Program-made: the position numbers and the translations under genes
Origin: Heterorhizobium halophytocola
Lineage (GTDB): Bacteria > Pseudomonadota > Alphaproteobacteria > Rhizobiales > Rhizobiaceae
Assembly: GCF_017873095.1 (NCBI RefSeq)
Contig: NZ_JAGGJU010000006.1
Span: forward strand, 267,009-331,008
Reading direction: 5' to 3'
DNA length: 64,000 nucleotides
Notes under the pieces: generated by a model
What the model was told of the DNA's origin: nothing
What the model saw: only the letters and a program-made list of their open reading frames with translations
The model's database searches: none
Part shown: positions 1 through 8,591 of the stretch, one piece after another
Position numbering within the stretch: position 1 is the first letter of the stretch
Layout: each line of letters opens with the position of its first letter

Positions 1-605
1 GGCCCGGAGACGGTCTTGCGCGTCCTTGCGCCATGGCCCGCGCGGCCGGCCAGATAGGCATGCACCGGCAGGCAGACGAAGAGGTTGAGGCCGGCGAAGA
101 TCAGGTAGATCGCCTGCCAGTCGAGCCTTGCATGCAGGGCCGTCGTCAGCGGCCAGAAGACTGTCGAGGCAAATCCGGCGATCAGCGTCAGATAGGTGAT
201 GCTGCGGCTTGCGGTATGCGGGTTCAGCTGCACCAGAAGGGCGAATGCCGCGCCATATTGCACGAGATTGGCGGCGATCTCGGCGGCGACCAGTCCCCCG
301 ACGAAGACGCTTTTCACCGGCGCCAGCGCGCAGAGGGCAAGCGCTGCGGCACAGAGCGCCGAACCGAGCACCATCACCCGGCCGGCACCGATCCGCTCGA
401 ACAGTTCGCCGAGCAGCGGCGCGGTGAAACCGCCGACTACCAGCGCGATCGACAGGGTCGCGAAGAGCCATTCGCGCGGCCAGGAAAAATCCGACGCCAT
501 GTCGGAGGCAAGGATCGAAAAGCTGTAATAGAGCGTGCCGTATCCGATGATCTGCGTCAGGCCGAGCAGCAGGACCGGGGTGATATCGACGCGCTCCCGG
601 GTCAT
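1..605 (-). CDS. MFS transporter of the arsenic operon (partial, C-terminus outside window)
   Basis: The gene runs off the left edge, so only about 201 N-terminal residues are visible. They contain repeated hydrophobic segments with MFS-type loops ([16 protein letters not shown] between TM2 and TM3). The ATG at 605 overlaps the arsH stop as ATGA, so it is translationally coupled to the ars operon. Major facilitator genes in this position are usually arsenical efflux permeases (for example the ArsK or ArsJ types). Efflux of an arsenic species is inferred from context; the substrate cannot be read from the sequence. Confidence 0.8.
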   Translation of the reverse strand, partial: MTRERVDITPVLLLGLTQIIGYGTLYYSFSILASDMASDFSWPREWLFATLSIALVVGGFTAPLLGELFERIGAGRVMVLGSALCAAALALCALAPVKSVFVGGLVAAEIAANLVQYGAAFALLVQLNPHTASRSITYLTLIAGFASTVFWPLTTALHARLDWQAIYLIFAGLNLFVCLPVHAYLAGRAGHGARTRKTVSG

Positions 606-1312
606 ATCGAGGTCAACGTCACGCGTTTTTCGAGTTCGGCTGCGCTCTCCACCCGCTCGCTGTAGCGCTCGGTCAGATAGGGCGAGGCGTCGCGGATCAG
701 CCAGGTGAATTTCACCAGTTCCTCGCAGACATCGACCACCCGGTCGTAATAGGCGGAAGGCTTCATCCGGCCGTCGTCGTCGAACTGCTGGAAGGCCTTC
801 GGCACCGAGGACTGGTTGGGGATGGTGACCATCCGCATCCAGCGGCCGAGAATGCGCAGCTGGTTCACGGCGTTGAATGACTGACTGCCGCCGGACACTT
901 CCATCACCGCCAGCGTCTTGCCCTGGGTCGGGCGCACCGCGCCGACCGAAAGCGGGATCCAGTCGATCTGCGCCTTCATGATACCGGTCATGGCGCCGTG
1001 ACGCTCCGGGCTGATCCACACCTGGCCCTCGGACCATTGGGTCAGCCGGCGCAGTTCCGCGACCCGCGGATGATCGGTCGGCGCCGCGTCGGGCAGCGGC
1101 AGGCCGGCCGGATCGAAGATCTCGACCTCGCAGCCGAAATGCTCCAGCAATCGCCGGCATTCCCCGGCCAGCAGCCGGCTGTAGGAGACTTCGCGCAAGG
1201 AACCGTAGAGGATCAGGATGCGCGGCTTGTGGGTGGAGGTGAGCGGCTTGAGCCTATCGGGGTCGGGGCGGGCGAGGTGATCGGCAGAAGCTGCGGGAAG
1301 CTGGTCAGACAA
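602..1312 (-). CDS. arsH: ArsH, NADPH-dependent FMN reductase (organoarsenical oxidation)
   Basis: Flavodoxin-like FMN reductase of the ArsH family, which oxidises trivalent organoarsenicals and reduces flavin. The phosphate-binding loop [10 protein letters not shown] and the conserved segment [18 protein letters not shown] are present. The frame is open back to an ATG at 1360, but that would overlap arsC by 56 bases. I prefer the TTG at 1312, inside TTGTCTGA that also holds the arsC stop, giving 236 residues, close to the usual ArsH length. It is the fourth gene of the operon. Confidence 0.9.
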   Translation of the reverse strand: MSDQLPAASADHLARPDPDRLKPLTSTHKPRILILYGSLREVSYSRLLAGECRRLLEHFGCEVEIFDPAGLPLPDAAPTDHPRVAELRRLTQWSEGQVWISPERHGAMTGIMKAQIDWIPLSVGAVRPTQGKTLAVMEVSGGSQSFNAVNQLRILGRWMRMVTIPNQSSVPKAFQQFDDDGRMKPSAYYDRVVDVCEELVKFTWLIRDASPYLTERYSERVESAAELEKRVTLTSI

Positions 1313-1727
1313 GGCGCTTGCCCTCGCTGTCGAGAACGGCTTCGCCGTCTTCCTTGGCAAAGGCCCCCTTGTGGCTATCCGGCAGGATATCGAGCACGAC
1401 TTCCGACGGGCGGGCGAGCCGCGTTCCGAGCGGCGTGACGACGAAGGGGCGGTTGATCAGGATCGGGTGTTCCAGCATGGCGTCGAGCAGCTGCTGGTCG
1501 GTAAGCGCGGCATCGTCCAGCCCGAGTTCGTCATAGGGCGTGCCCTTCTTGCGGATCGCGTCGCGCACGCTCAGCCCCGCGTCGGCGATCATCTTTTCCA
1601 GCGTCGCGCGCGACGGCGGCGTCGCCAGATATTCGATGATCTCGGGTTCGATCCCGGCATTGCGGATCAGCGCCAGCGTGTTGCGCGAGGTGCCGCAGGC
1701 AGGGTTGTGGTAGATGGTCACGTCCAT
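1305..1727 (-). CDS. arsC: ArsC, glutaredoxin-dependent arsenate reductase
   Basis: Reduces arsenate to arsenite using glutathione/glutaredoxin. It is 140 residues, the normal size of the R773-type family. The active-site loop [12 protein letters not shown] puts the catalytic cysteine at residue 11 with an arginine four residues later. The segment ILINRPFVV carries one of the conserved substrate arginines. It starts 3 bases after the acr3 stop, so the efflux pump and the reductase are co-expressed. Confidence 0.95.
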   Translation of the reverse strand: MDVTIYHNPACGTSRNTLALIRNAGIEPEIIEYLATPPSRATLEKMIADAGLSVRDAIRKKGTPYDELGLDDAALTDQQLLDAMLEHPILINRPFVVTPLGTRLARPSEVVLDILPDSHKGAFAKEDGEAVLDSEGKRLV

Positions 1728-1730
1728 GGT

Positions 1731-2762
1731 TCAGACCTCCTGGTTCTGGCGCGAAACGGTCCGGCCCTCTTCGTACCAGCCCTTCGAGCGGTTGACGATG
1801 AAGACGACCGACAGCATGACCGGCACTTCGATCAGCACGCCGACGACGGTTGCCAGCGCTGCCCCGGAATGGAAGCCGAACAGGCTGATGGCGGCGGCAA
1901 CCGACAGCTCGAAGAAATTCGACGCACCGATCAGTGCCGAGGGACCGGCGACGCAATGCTGCTCGCCCGACCAGCGGTTCAGCAGATAGGCAAGCCCGGA
2001 ATTGAAATAGACCTGGATCAGGATCGGCACGGCGAGCAGCGCGATGACACCCGGCTCGGCGATGATCTGCTCGCCCTGAAAACCGAACAGCAGCACCAGC
2101 GTCGCCAGCAGCGCCACGAGCGACACCGGCTGCAGCCGGCGCTGCAGCGCCTCGACATCGACCGTGCGGCGCAGGAGCTGGGCCACGATCACCGGCACGA
2201 CGATGTAGAGCACGACCGACAGCAGCAGCGTGTTCCACGGCACGGTGATCGCCGAAAGGCCGAGCAGCAGGCCGACGATCGGGGCGAAGGCGACGATCAT
2301 GATGACGTCGTTCAGCGCCACCTGCGACAAGGTGAAATGCGGCTCGCCGCGCGTCAGGTTCGACCAGACGAAGACCATCGCGGTGCAGGGGGCTGCCGCC
2401 AGCAGGATCAGGCCTGCGATATAGCTGTCGATCTGGTCGGCCGGCAGCAGCGGCCGGAACAGCCAGCCGACGAAGAGCCAGCCGAGCAGGGCCATCGAGA
2501 AGGGCTTCACCGCCCAGTTGACGAACAACGTGACGCCGATGCCGCGCCAGTGGCGACCGACCTGCGTCAGCGCCGAAAAGTCTATCTTCAGCAGCATCGG
2601 AATGACCATCAGCCAGACGAGGACTGCGACCGGCAGGTTGACCTTGGCGATCTCGGCCGAACCGATCTGCTGGAACAGGCCGGGCAGGGCGTGGCCGAGC
2701 GCAATGCCGGCGACGATGCAGAGAAAGACCCAGAGGGTGAGATAGCGCTCGAAGAGGTTCAT
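1731..2762 (-). CDS. acr3: ACR3-family arsenite efflux permease
   Basis: Inner-membrane As(III) exporter of about 343 residues with roughly ten membrane segments. Family hallmarks are visible: APCTAMVFVW with the conserved cysteine in TM4, and GASNFFELSVAAAISLFG near the second half-repeat. The frame is open much further upstream, but the ATG at 2762 lies in an ATGA overlap with the arsR stop and begins the standard N-terminus MNLFERYLTLW. It is the second gene of the operon. Confidence 0.95.
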   Translation of the reverse strand: MNLFERYLTLWVFLCIVAGIALGHALPGLFQQIGSAEIAKVNLPVAVLVWLMVIPMLLKIDFSALTQVGRHWRGIGVTLFVNWAVKPFSMALLGWLFVGWLFRPLLPADQIDSYIAGLILLAAAPCTAMVFVWSNLTRGEPHFTLSQVALNDVIMIVAFAPIVGLLLGLSAITVPWNTLLLSVVLYIVVPVIVAQLLRRTVDVEALQRRLQPVSLVALLATLVLLFGFQGEQIIAEPGVIALLAVPILIQVYFNSGLAYLLNRWSGEQHCVAGPSALIGASNFFELSVAAAISLFGFHSGAALATVVGVLIEVPVMLSVVFIVNRSKGWYEEGRTVSRQNQEV

Positions 2763-3115
2763 GGCGTTTCCCGTCCTGGCCGTGGCCCACAGCCACCCGA
2801 GATTGCCCCGCCCGGCCGGCAGATGTCCGGATGGCCGCCGCAGCAGTCTTCCATCAGGAAGGTGACGAGACCGCCGAGCGCCTCGAAATTCGCCGCATAG
2901 ATGATCGAGCGCGATTCCCGTGCCTGGCTGATCAGCCCGGCGCGGTCGAGCTCCTTCAGGTGAAAGGAGAGGTTGGAGGGCGAGACGTCGAGCGCCGCGG
3001 CGATGGCGCCCGCGGCCATGCCGTCCGGGCCTGCGACCACCAGCTGGCGGACAATCTGCAGCCGCGTCTCCTGAGAGAGGGCCGCGAAACAATTGAGGGC
3101 TTGACCCTGGTCCAT
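2759..3115 (-). CDS. arsR: ArsR-family arsenite-responsive repressor
   Basis: A 118-residue winged-helix repressor. The recognition helix region VSPSNLSFHLKELDRAGLI is typical of ArsR/SmtB. There is no CxC in the DNA-binding helix. Instead a C-terminal cluster EDCCGGHPDIC (C91, C92, C99) resembles the As(III) site of the Acidithiobacillus-type ArsR, where a Cys pair and a third downstream Cys bind the metalloid. It heads the operon and sits next to a likely operator at 3118-3141. Confidence 0.93.
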   Translation of the reverse strand: MDQGQALNCFAALSQETRLQIVRQLVVAGPDGMAAGAIAAALDVSPSNLSFHLKELDRAGLISQARESRSIIYAANFEALGGLVTFLMEDCCGGHPDICRPGGAISGGCGPRPGRETP

Positions 3116-3117
3116 AT

Positions 3118-3141
3118 TTCAATAACTCTTGAAGTGTTGAA
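3118..3141. promoter_or_regulatory. Probable ArsR operator between arsR and the divergent DUF6428 gene
   Basis: Interrupted inverted repeat TTCAA-N14-TTGAA, with a further TTGAAG inside, in the only space available (43 bp) between the two divergent start codons. Position and ATTCAA/TTGAA-type half sites fit an ArsR operator controlling both directions. Binding itself is inferred. Confidence 0.55.
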
Positions 3142-3158
3142 GCCGAGGAGTAGCACCG

Positions 3159-3695
3159 ATGATTGCCGTAGACAAGACGCATGACATCACCTTGCAGCGC
3201 CTGACCGAAAGCCTCGCAACAGAGCGGTCCGCGCCGCTCCTCTTTCTGCATGACGGGCAGTCGCTGAAACAGGGCTATCACGTGACCGAGGTGAAGGCGG
3301 GCCATTTCTCCGCTTTAGACTGTGGCGCCAATCCGGAAGCGTGGTCGGAAATCTTCGTCCAGCTGTGGGACGTCGACGACACCTCCGACCGGGGCCCGAT
3401 GACGGCCGGGCGCTTCCTCGCCATCATCGCCAAGGTCGTCGACCATGTTCGTCTCGACGGTTCCGCGCAGCTGACCTTCGAGCTCAGCGACGGCGTCGCG
3501 CCGATCGCCATCTACTGTGCGCAAAGCCCGGTGCTGGTCGACGGTCGCTGGCAGGTTTCGCTCCACCCCCGGCCCGCGAGCTGCAAGCCGCGCGATCGCT
3601 GGCTGGCCGGACAGGAGACGGCGCACTCAACGCCGCTGGCCGCCGCCGCGGCGGCATCCGCCTGCTGCGGCGCACGCCAGCCGGCCTGCTGCTGA
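3159..3695 (+). CDS. DUF6428 family protein, ars-associated, Cys-rich C-terminus
   Basis: A 178-residue protein of unknown function, which I match to the DUF6428 family found beside arsR genes. SD GAGGAG at 3145-3150 lies 8 bases before the ATG. The body (residues 1-140) has the conserved QSLKQGYHVTEVKAG segment. The last 12 residues are ACCGARQPACC-like, with four cysteines in two pairs after an alanine-rich linker, which suggests soft-metal or As(III) binding. Divergent from arsR and probably under the same operator. Function not known. Confidence 0.75.
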   Translation: MIAVDKTHDITLQRLTESLATERSAPLLFLHDGQSLKQGYHVTEVKAGHFSALDCGANPEAWSEIFVQLWDVDDTSDRGPMTAGRFLAIIAKVVDHVRLDGSAQLTFELSDGVAPIAIYCAQSPVLVDGRWQVSLHPRPASCKPRDRWLAGQETAHSTPLAAAAAASACCGARQPACC

Positions 3696-3748
3696 GATAT
3701 GGGGGAAGGGGCGGTCGCCGGTGCTGCCGGCGGCAGGCCCTGGAGGCT

Positions 3749-4378
3749 CTATTCCGGGGCGCCGTAGCGCAGCCCGTCCATCAACAGGCCGACCAGCCGG
3801 TGGGCGCGGGCCTTGAAGTCGGGGCCGTCGGAATAGGAATAGATGCTGGAGAGGGCGTGCAGCACATCGCCGCTTTCCGCGTCGGCGCGGATCGCGCCGC
3901 TGGCCTGGGCATTTTCCATCATCCGGGTAAACGTGCGCGGCACCAGCCCGTGCGTCTCGGCAAACAGCTGCGACTTCGATTCCATCATCGCTTTCAGATT
4001 GTCGCGCATGCCGCGCTTGGTCGCCATGTAGCCGACATAGCGCTGCATCCATTCCGCCAGCGCCGCCTCCGGCGTCTTTTCCGCCATCAGATGTTCGGCG
4101 CAGGCGACCAGCGCCTCGACCTCGTGGCGATAGACCGCCTCGATCAGCGCCTCGCGGGTGGGGAAATGCCGGTAGAGCGTGCCGATGCCGACACCCGCCT
4201 GTCGGGCGATCGCTTCGAGCGAGGTATCGACGCCGAACTGCGAAAACGCCTCGGCCGCGACATCCACCAGCTTTTCACGATTGCGGCGCGCATCGGCGCG
4301 GAGGGTGGGCTTCGCCGGCGATGTGTCGTCCCGTTGCTCGCGCGCCTGCTGTCCCTTCACATCCTCACCTGACATCAT
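3749..4378 (-). CDS. TetR-family transcriptional regulator
   Basis: 209 residues. The N-terminal HTH (about 30-75) has the classical TetR pattern: VAAEAFSQFGVDTSLEAIARQAGVGIGTLYRHFPTRE in overlapping pieces. The C-terminal ligand domain is generic. Two adjacent ATGs (4378 and 4375) are possible starts, both with weak ribosome sites. It is divergent from the molybdenum hydroxylase operon, and the palindrome at 4437-4456 between them is the likely operator. It is therefore probably a local repressor responding to an aldehyde or related substrate (inferred). Confidence 0.88.
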   Translation of the reverse strand: MMSGEDVKGQQAREQRDDTSPAKPTLRADARRNREKLVDVAAEAFSQFGVDTSLEAIARQAGVGIGTLYRHFPTREALIEAVYRHEVEALVACAEHLMAEKTPEAALAEWMQRYVGYMATKRGMRDNLKAMMESKSQLFAETHGLVPRTFTRMMENAQASGAIRADAESGDVLHALSSIYSYSDGPDFKARAHRLVGLLMDGLRYGAPE

Positions 4379-4436
4379 CCCGTAAAAAATAATCGACCGG
4401 CCTCTTGGAATTTTCCGGGCCGGTCCCTAAGTTCGC

Positions 4437-4456
4437 AAACGGAGGGGCCTCCGTTT
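4437..4456. promoter_or_regulatory. Perfect inverted repeat, probable TetR operator
   Basis: AAACGGAGG-GG-CCTCCGTTT: 9-bp perfect arms with a 2-bp centre, about 60 bp upstream of the regulator start and 130 bp upstream of the hydroxylase operon. Size and symmetry match TetR-family operators. Confidence 0.65.
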
Positions 4457-4585
4457 ATTGTCGCATCGCTTCATTCTAGCCTCTTGCAGGCGGCGTGTCA
4501 TCCATTCCGCAGCCTGCCACTGTCATCTTCTTGCTGAAGGCCCGCATCGTCGGGCCGCCCAATCCAAATTTCGGGGAGACCGCAT

Positions 4586-5062
4586 ATGGCGAGTCCGAGT
4601 TCACTGGAACTTCACATCAACGGGAGCCGGCACGTCCTGGACGTCGATCCGCGCGCCACCCTGCTCGACGCCCTGCGCGAGACGGCGGGGCTCACCGGCA
4701 CCAAGAAGGGCTGCGACCAGGGCCAGTGCGGCGCCTGCACAGTCCATGTCGACGGCGAGCGGGTGCTGGCCTGTCTGACGCTGGCCGCCCAGGTCGAGGG
4801 ACGCGAGATCATCACGGTCGAAGGGCTGGCCGGGGCCGACGGCACGCTGCATGCGGTTCAGCAGGCCTTCATCGACGAGGATGCCTTCCAGTGCGGCTAT
4901 TGCACGCCGGGCCAGATCATGTCGGCGGTCGCCTGCATCAAGGAAGGCCATGCGGGCTCGGACGACGAGATCCGCGAATTCATGTCGGGCAATCTCTGTC
5001 GATGCGGGGCCTATCCCCATATCGTCGCGGCGGTCCGCAAGGCAGCGGAGGCGCTGGCATGA
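4586..5062 (+). CDS. Aldehyde/xanthine dehydrogenase-type (2Fe-2S) subunit
   Basis: Small iron-sulfur subunit (158 residues) of a heterotrimeric molybdenum hydroxylase. It holds two [2Fe-2S] clusters: plant-type cysteines C43, C48, C51 and C63 in the N-terminal domain, and C103, C106, C138 and C140 (QCGYC...LCRC) in the helical domain. It resembles PaoA/YagT of E. coli, but no twin-arginine signal is seen, so a cytoplasmic enzyme is likely. It passes electrons from the Mo site to FAD in the next subunit. The downstream gene starts in an ATGA overlap. Confidence 0.93.
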   Translation: MASPSSLELHINGSRHVLDVDPRATLLDALRETAGLTGTKKGCDQGQCGACTVHVDGERVLACLTLAAQVEGREIITVEGLAGADGTLHAVQQAFIDEDAFQCGYCTPGQIMSAVACIKEGHAGSDDEIREFMSGNLCRCGAYPHIVAAVRKAAEALA

Positions 5063-6042
5063 GCGATCAGACCTATTCCCGCGCCGGCAGCGTTGCGCAG
5101 GCGGCCGCCCTCAGCGTCGATCCGGGCGCCGTCATCCTTGCCGGCGGCACCACGCTGCTCGACCTGATCAAGTGTGATGTCGCACGACCTGCCACACTGG
5201 TCGACATCACCCATCTCTCCGGTCTCGACGAGGCCAAGCAGACCCCGGACGGCGTCACCATCGGCGCGCTGATGAAGATGAGTCACGCCGCGGAGGCGCC
5301 TGCGATCCGCGCGGCCTATCCGGCCATTTCCCAGTCGCTGCTGCTCGCCGCCTCGGCGCAGCTGCGCAACATGGCGACGATCGGCGGCAATGTGCTGCAG
5401 AAGACGCGCTGTGCCTATTTCCGCGACCCGGAAGCCTATCCCGCCTGCAACAAGCGCAATCCCGGTTCGGGCTGCTCGGCGCTTGACAACGTCACCCGCA
5501 ACGAGGCGGTGCTCGGCACCAGTGATGCCTGCATCGCGGTCTATCCCGGCGACCTCGCGGTGGCGCTGGCGGCGTTCGATGCGGTGGTGAAGACCGATCA
5601 CCGAGATATCCCGGTTGCCGACTTCTTCCTGCTGCCGGGCGAGACGCCGGAGCGGGAGACCGTGCTTGAGGCCGGCGAGATCATCACCGGCATCTTCGTG
5701 CCGGCCTCTCCGGCAGCAAAAAACTCGACCTATCTGAAGGTACGGGAACGCGCCTCCTACGAGTTCGCCGCCGCCAGTGCCGCCGTCGGGCTCGCATTCG
5801 AGGACGATGGACGGACGATCCGCGACATCCACGTCGCCATCGGCGGGGTTGCCACGAGGCCCTGGCGCTGCACCGCTGTCGAGGAGGCCCTGCGCGGCCA
5901 GATCTTCGACGAACAGGCCGTTCGCGAGGCGAGCCGCCTTGCGGTCGAGGGTGCTGTTGCTCGCGGCGCCAATGCCTACAAGATTGACCTGGCACCGCGC
6001 GTCGTCGCCCGGGCCATTCTTCAGCTCGGAGGTCGGACATGA
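5059..6042 (+). CDS. Molybdenum hydroxylase FAD-binding subunit
   Basis: 327 residues; the ATG at 5059 overlaps the preceding stop. FAD-binding signatures LAGGTTLLDLIK and NMATIGGNVLQKTRC are present. After these comes CAYFRD...ACNKRNPGSGC, the cysteine-bearing insertion that in PaoB-type subunits binds an additional [4Fe-4S] cluster. C-terminal CO dehydrogenase flavoprotein domain (about 215-325). This makes the enzyme closest to the PaoABC/YagTSR aldehyde oxidoreductases rather than to xanthine dehydrogenase proper; the substrate is not deducible. Confidence 0.92.
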   Translation: MSDQTYSRAGSVAQAAALSVDPGAVILAGGTTLLDLIKCDVARPATLVDITHLSGLDEAKQTPDGVTIGALMKMSHAAEAPAIRAAYPAISQSLLLAASAQLRNMATIGGNVLQKTRCAYFRDPEAYPACNKRNPGSGCSALDNVTRNEAVLGTSDACIAVYPGDLAVALAAFDAVVKTDHRDIPVADFFLLPGETPERETVLEAGEIITGIFVPASPAAKNSTYLKVRERASYEFAAASAAVGLAFEDDGRTIRDIHVAIGGVATRPWRCTAVEEALRGQIFDEQAVREASRLAVEGAVARGANAYKIDLAPRVVARAILQLGGRT

Positions 6043-8333
6043 ACTATCAGGACGTCAACACCAAACGCGGCGATGCCTCCGATGGCGGCGCCATCCTCGG
6101 GACGGGCGTTGCCCGCCATGACGGTGCGGCCAAGGTGCGCGGCGATGCGGTCTACGCGATCGAGCACAGCCTGCCGGGTCTGCTCTACTGCGTCATGGTC
6201 AATTCGACCATCGGCGCCGGGCGGGTGGTGCAGGTCGATGCCCAGAAGGCCGAGGCCATGCCCGGCGTTCGCATGGTGCTGCATGCCGGCAACAGCCTGG
6301 AACTGGTGCCGCAGGCCGATTTCTTCGGCAACCGGCCGGCCGGCGACAGCTATAATCCCTTCGCCCGCGAGATCGCCTTCAACGGCCAGCTGGTCGCGGC
6401 CGTCGTCGCCGAAACGCTGGAACAGGCGCGGGCCGCGGCCCGGGCCGTCACCGTGGCGGTGGAAAACGGCAAGGTTGTCTCCACCTTCCACGATCCGGCC
6501 GCCGGCGAGGGCAATGTCATCGCCGCCATGAGCAAGGACTGGGGCGATCCGGACGCCGCACTCGCCGACGCGCCTGTCGTCGTCGAGGCGACCTACGAGA
6601 CGCCGCGCGAATACAACGTGCCGATCGAGCCGCATGGCCTGATCGCCCATTGGGAAGACGACGATCACCTGACGCTCTACGAGCACAGCCAGTGGATCGA
6701 CGGCATGGCGAAATATCATGCGGACGCCTTCGCCATTCCCTTCGACAATGTGCGGATGGTCTGCCCCTATATCGGCGGCGGCTTCGGCTCGAAGGCGCAG
6801 GTGCAGCCGCATGCACTGGCGGCCGCCATCGCCTCGAAGCTTCTGAAGCAACCGGTGAAGCTCGCCGTCACCCGGCCGCAGACCTTCACCGCCTTCGGCG
6901 GCCGTCCGGCGACGCGCCAGACGCTGAAGCTCGGCGCGACGAAGGATGGCAAGCTGCTCGCCATCGACCATGACGGGGTCAACGAGACGGCGACCTATGC
7001 CAATTTCACCGAGACCACCGGCATCGTCACCGGCATGATGTACGACGTGCCGAATTTCCGGTCGCGCCAGCGCACCGTGCCGGTCAACACCGTGCTGCCC
7101 GGCCCGTTCCGCGCACCGGGCAAGAATCCGAGCGGGTTCGCGCTGGAAACGGCGATGGACGAGCTGGCGATCAAGCTTTCCATGGACCCTGTCGAACTGC
7201 GGCTCAGGAACGAGCCGGAGAAGGACCCGGAGACCGGCAAGCCCTGGTCGACGCGCAAGCTGCGCGAAGCCTATGCCGCAGGTGCCGAAGCCTTCGGCTG
7301 GGACAAGCGCAATCCCGAGATCGGCTCGATGCGCGACGGCCATGAACTGATCGGCTGGGGCATGGCGGTCGGCACCCACCCGGTCTATTCCGGCGGCGGC
7401 GAGGCGACTGTTTCGGTCAAGGCCGACGGGACGGTCGAGGTGTCCTCCAGCGCCATCGACATGGGGCAGGGCACCTATACCATCCTCGCCCAGACGGCCG
7501 CCGATGCGCTGGGCGTGCCGGTCGAGCGCGTCGCGGTCAAGCTCGGCGACAGCCGCTATGCGGGTGCGCCGGTGGCCGGCGGCTCCAAGCTCGCCAACCT
7601 GATGGTCGGCGCAGTCCACAAGACGGCGATGGCGGTGCGCGACGAGTTGGTGCAGCTCGGGCTTTCCGATCCGAACTCGCCGCTGCGCGACAAGGCCAAC
7701 AACCTGATGCTGTCGGGTGGCCGCATCGCCACACCGGCAGGCGAGGGGATCACCCTTGCCGAACTGCTGGCGGCGACCGGCCGGGACGCGGTGGAGCTTA
7801 CCCGTGACACGCTGCCTGAGGCCGAGCGCACGCCGCAGGAACGCCGGCAGATGTTCGCCACCTTTGCCAGCGGGCACAAGGAAAGCGACTTTGCCGTCTC
7901 GCGCCATTCCTTCTGCGCCCACTTCATCGAGGTGCGCGTGGACGAGGATTTCGGCACGGTCAGGGTCTCGCGGGTGGTGACGGCAGTGGATGCCGGACGG
8001 CTCTACAACACCAAGCTCGCCGACAGCCAGTTCAAGGGCGGCATCATCATGGGGATCGGCATGGCGCTGCTCGAAGAGGGCGTCACCGATCCGCGCAACG
8101 GCCGCATTCTCTCGGCCAATCTGGCCGATTACCGGATCGCCACCAATGCCGATGTCCCGGAGATCCAGACCATCTCCGTCGGGGTGCCGGACTTCCAGGC
8201 AACCCCGCTCGGCGGCAAGGCGGTGGGGGAACTGGCGATCGTCGGCGTCGCGGCGGCAATTTCCAACGCCGTCTATCACGCCACGGGCAAACGCGTCCGC
8301 AGCCTGCCGATCAGCATCGAAGATCTGCTCTGA
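6039..8333 (+). CDS. Molybdenum hydroxylase large (Mo-cofactor) subunit
   Basis: 764 residues, starting in an ATGA overlap. Catalytic subunit binding molybdopterin cytosine dinucleotide. Visible motifs: GGGFGSKAQ, PGPFRAPGKNPSGF, DMGQGTYTI and the C-terminal GGKAVGELAIVGV, whose glutamate is the expected catalytic base. Length matches PaoC-type subunits. Together with the two upstream genes it forms a complete aldehyde-oxidising enzyme. No MoCo-sulfuration/insertion chaperone (XdhC/PaoD type) is visible in the operon, so one elsewhere must serve it. Confidence 0.93.
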   Translation: MNYQDVNTKRGDASDGGAILGTGVARHDGAAKVRGDAVYAIEHSLPGLLYCVMVNSTIGAGRVVQVDAQKAEAMPGVRMVLHAGNSLELVPQADFFGNRPAGDSYNPFAREIAFNGQLVAAVVAETLEQARAAARAVTVAVENGKVVSTFHDPAAGEGNVIAAMSKDWGDPDAALADAPVVVEATYETPREYNVPIEPHGLIAHWEDDDHLTLYEHSQWIDGMAKYHADAFAIPFDNVRMVCPYIGGGFGSKAQVQPHALAAAIASKLLKQPVKLAVTRPQTFTAFGGRPATRQTLKLGATKDGKLLAIDHDGVNETATYANFTETTGIVTGMMYDVPNFRSRQRTVPVNTVLPGPFRAPGKNPSGFALETAMDELAIKLSMDPVELRLRNEPEKDPETGKPWSTRKLREAYAAGAEAFGWDKRNPEIGSMRDGHELIGWGMAVGTHPVYSGGGEATVSVKADGTVEVSSSAIDMGQGTYTILAQTAADALGVPVERVAVKLGDSRYAGAPVAGGSKLANLMVGAVHKTAMAVRDELVQLGLSDPNSPLRDKANNLMLSGGRIATPAGEGITLAELLAATGRDAVELTRDTLPEAERTPQERRQMFATFASGHKESDFAVSRHSFCAHFIEVRVDEDFGTVRVSRVVTAVDAGRLYNTKLADSQFKGGIIMGIGMALLEEGVTDPRNGRILSANLADYRIATNADVPEIQTISVGVPDFQATPLGGKAVGELAIVGVAAAISNAVYHATGKRVRSLPISIEDLL

Positions 8334-8367
8334 GGTCCGTCGCCTGAAAAGCTGAAGAGCAGTACCC

Positions 8368-8401
8368 GGCCCCGTCGCTCCCCCGCGGCGGGGCCTTTTT
8401 T
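8368..8401 (+). terminator. Rho-independent terminator of the hydroxylase operon
   Basis: GGCCCCG (8368-8374) pairs with CGGGGCC (8389-8395), followed by six T residues, 35 bases after the operon stop. The remaining 190 bases to the next gene show nothing else. Confidence 0.85.
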
Positions 8402-8591
8402 GTGGGCGACCTTGCCCGCCGCTCACCATCGCACGGCACGGCCGGAATCGCGCAAGAAGCGTACTGCGCTGCCCCGCAAAACGGGGGAGCAGAGACTTCG
8501 GCCACAAGCCCGATTGCCTTCCGCCCGGGGCGACTGCCGTCCGCCGCGTCCTCCTCCGTCTTGCCCCGCCTCGGGCGTGTCTCGACTGGGG

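Noticed and set aside
1371..2900. 509-codon open frame opposite arsC and acr3
   Set aside because: Shadow of the ars genes, Gln/Arg/Asp-rich and without domains.
6021..8507. 828-codon open frame opposite the molybdenum hydroxylase large subunit
   Set aside because: Antisense shadow produced by high GC; its translation is His/Arg/Asp-rich and matches no family, while the plus strand has clear motifs.
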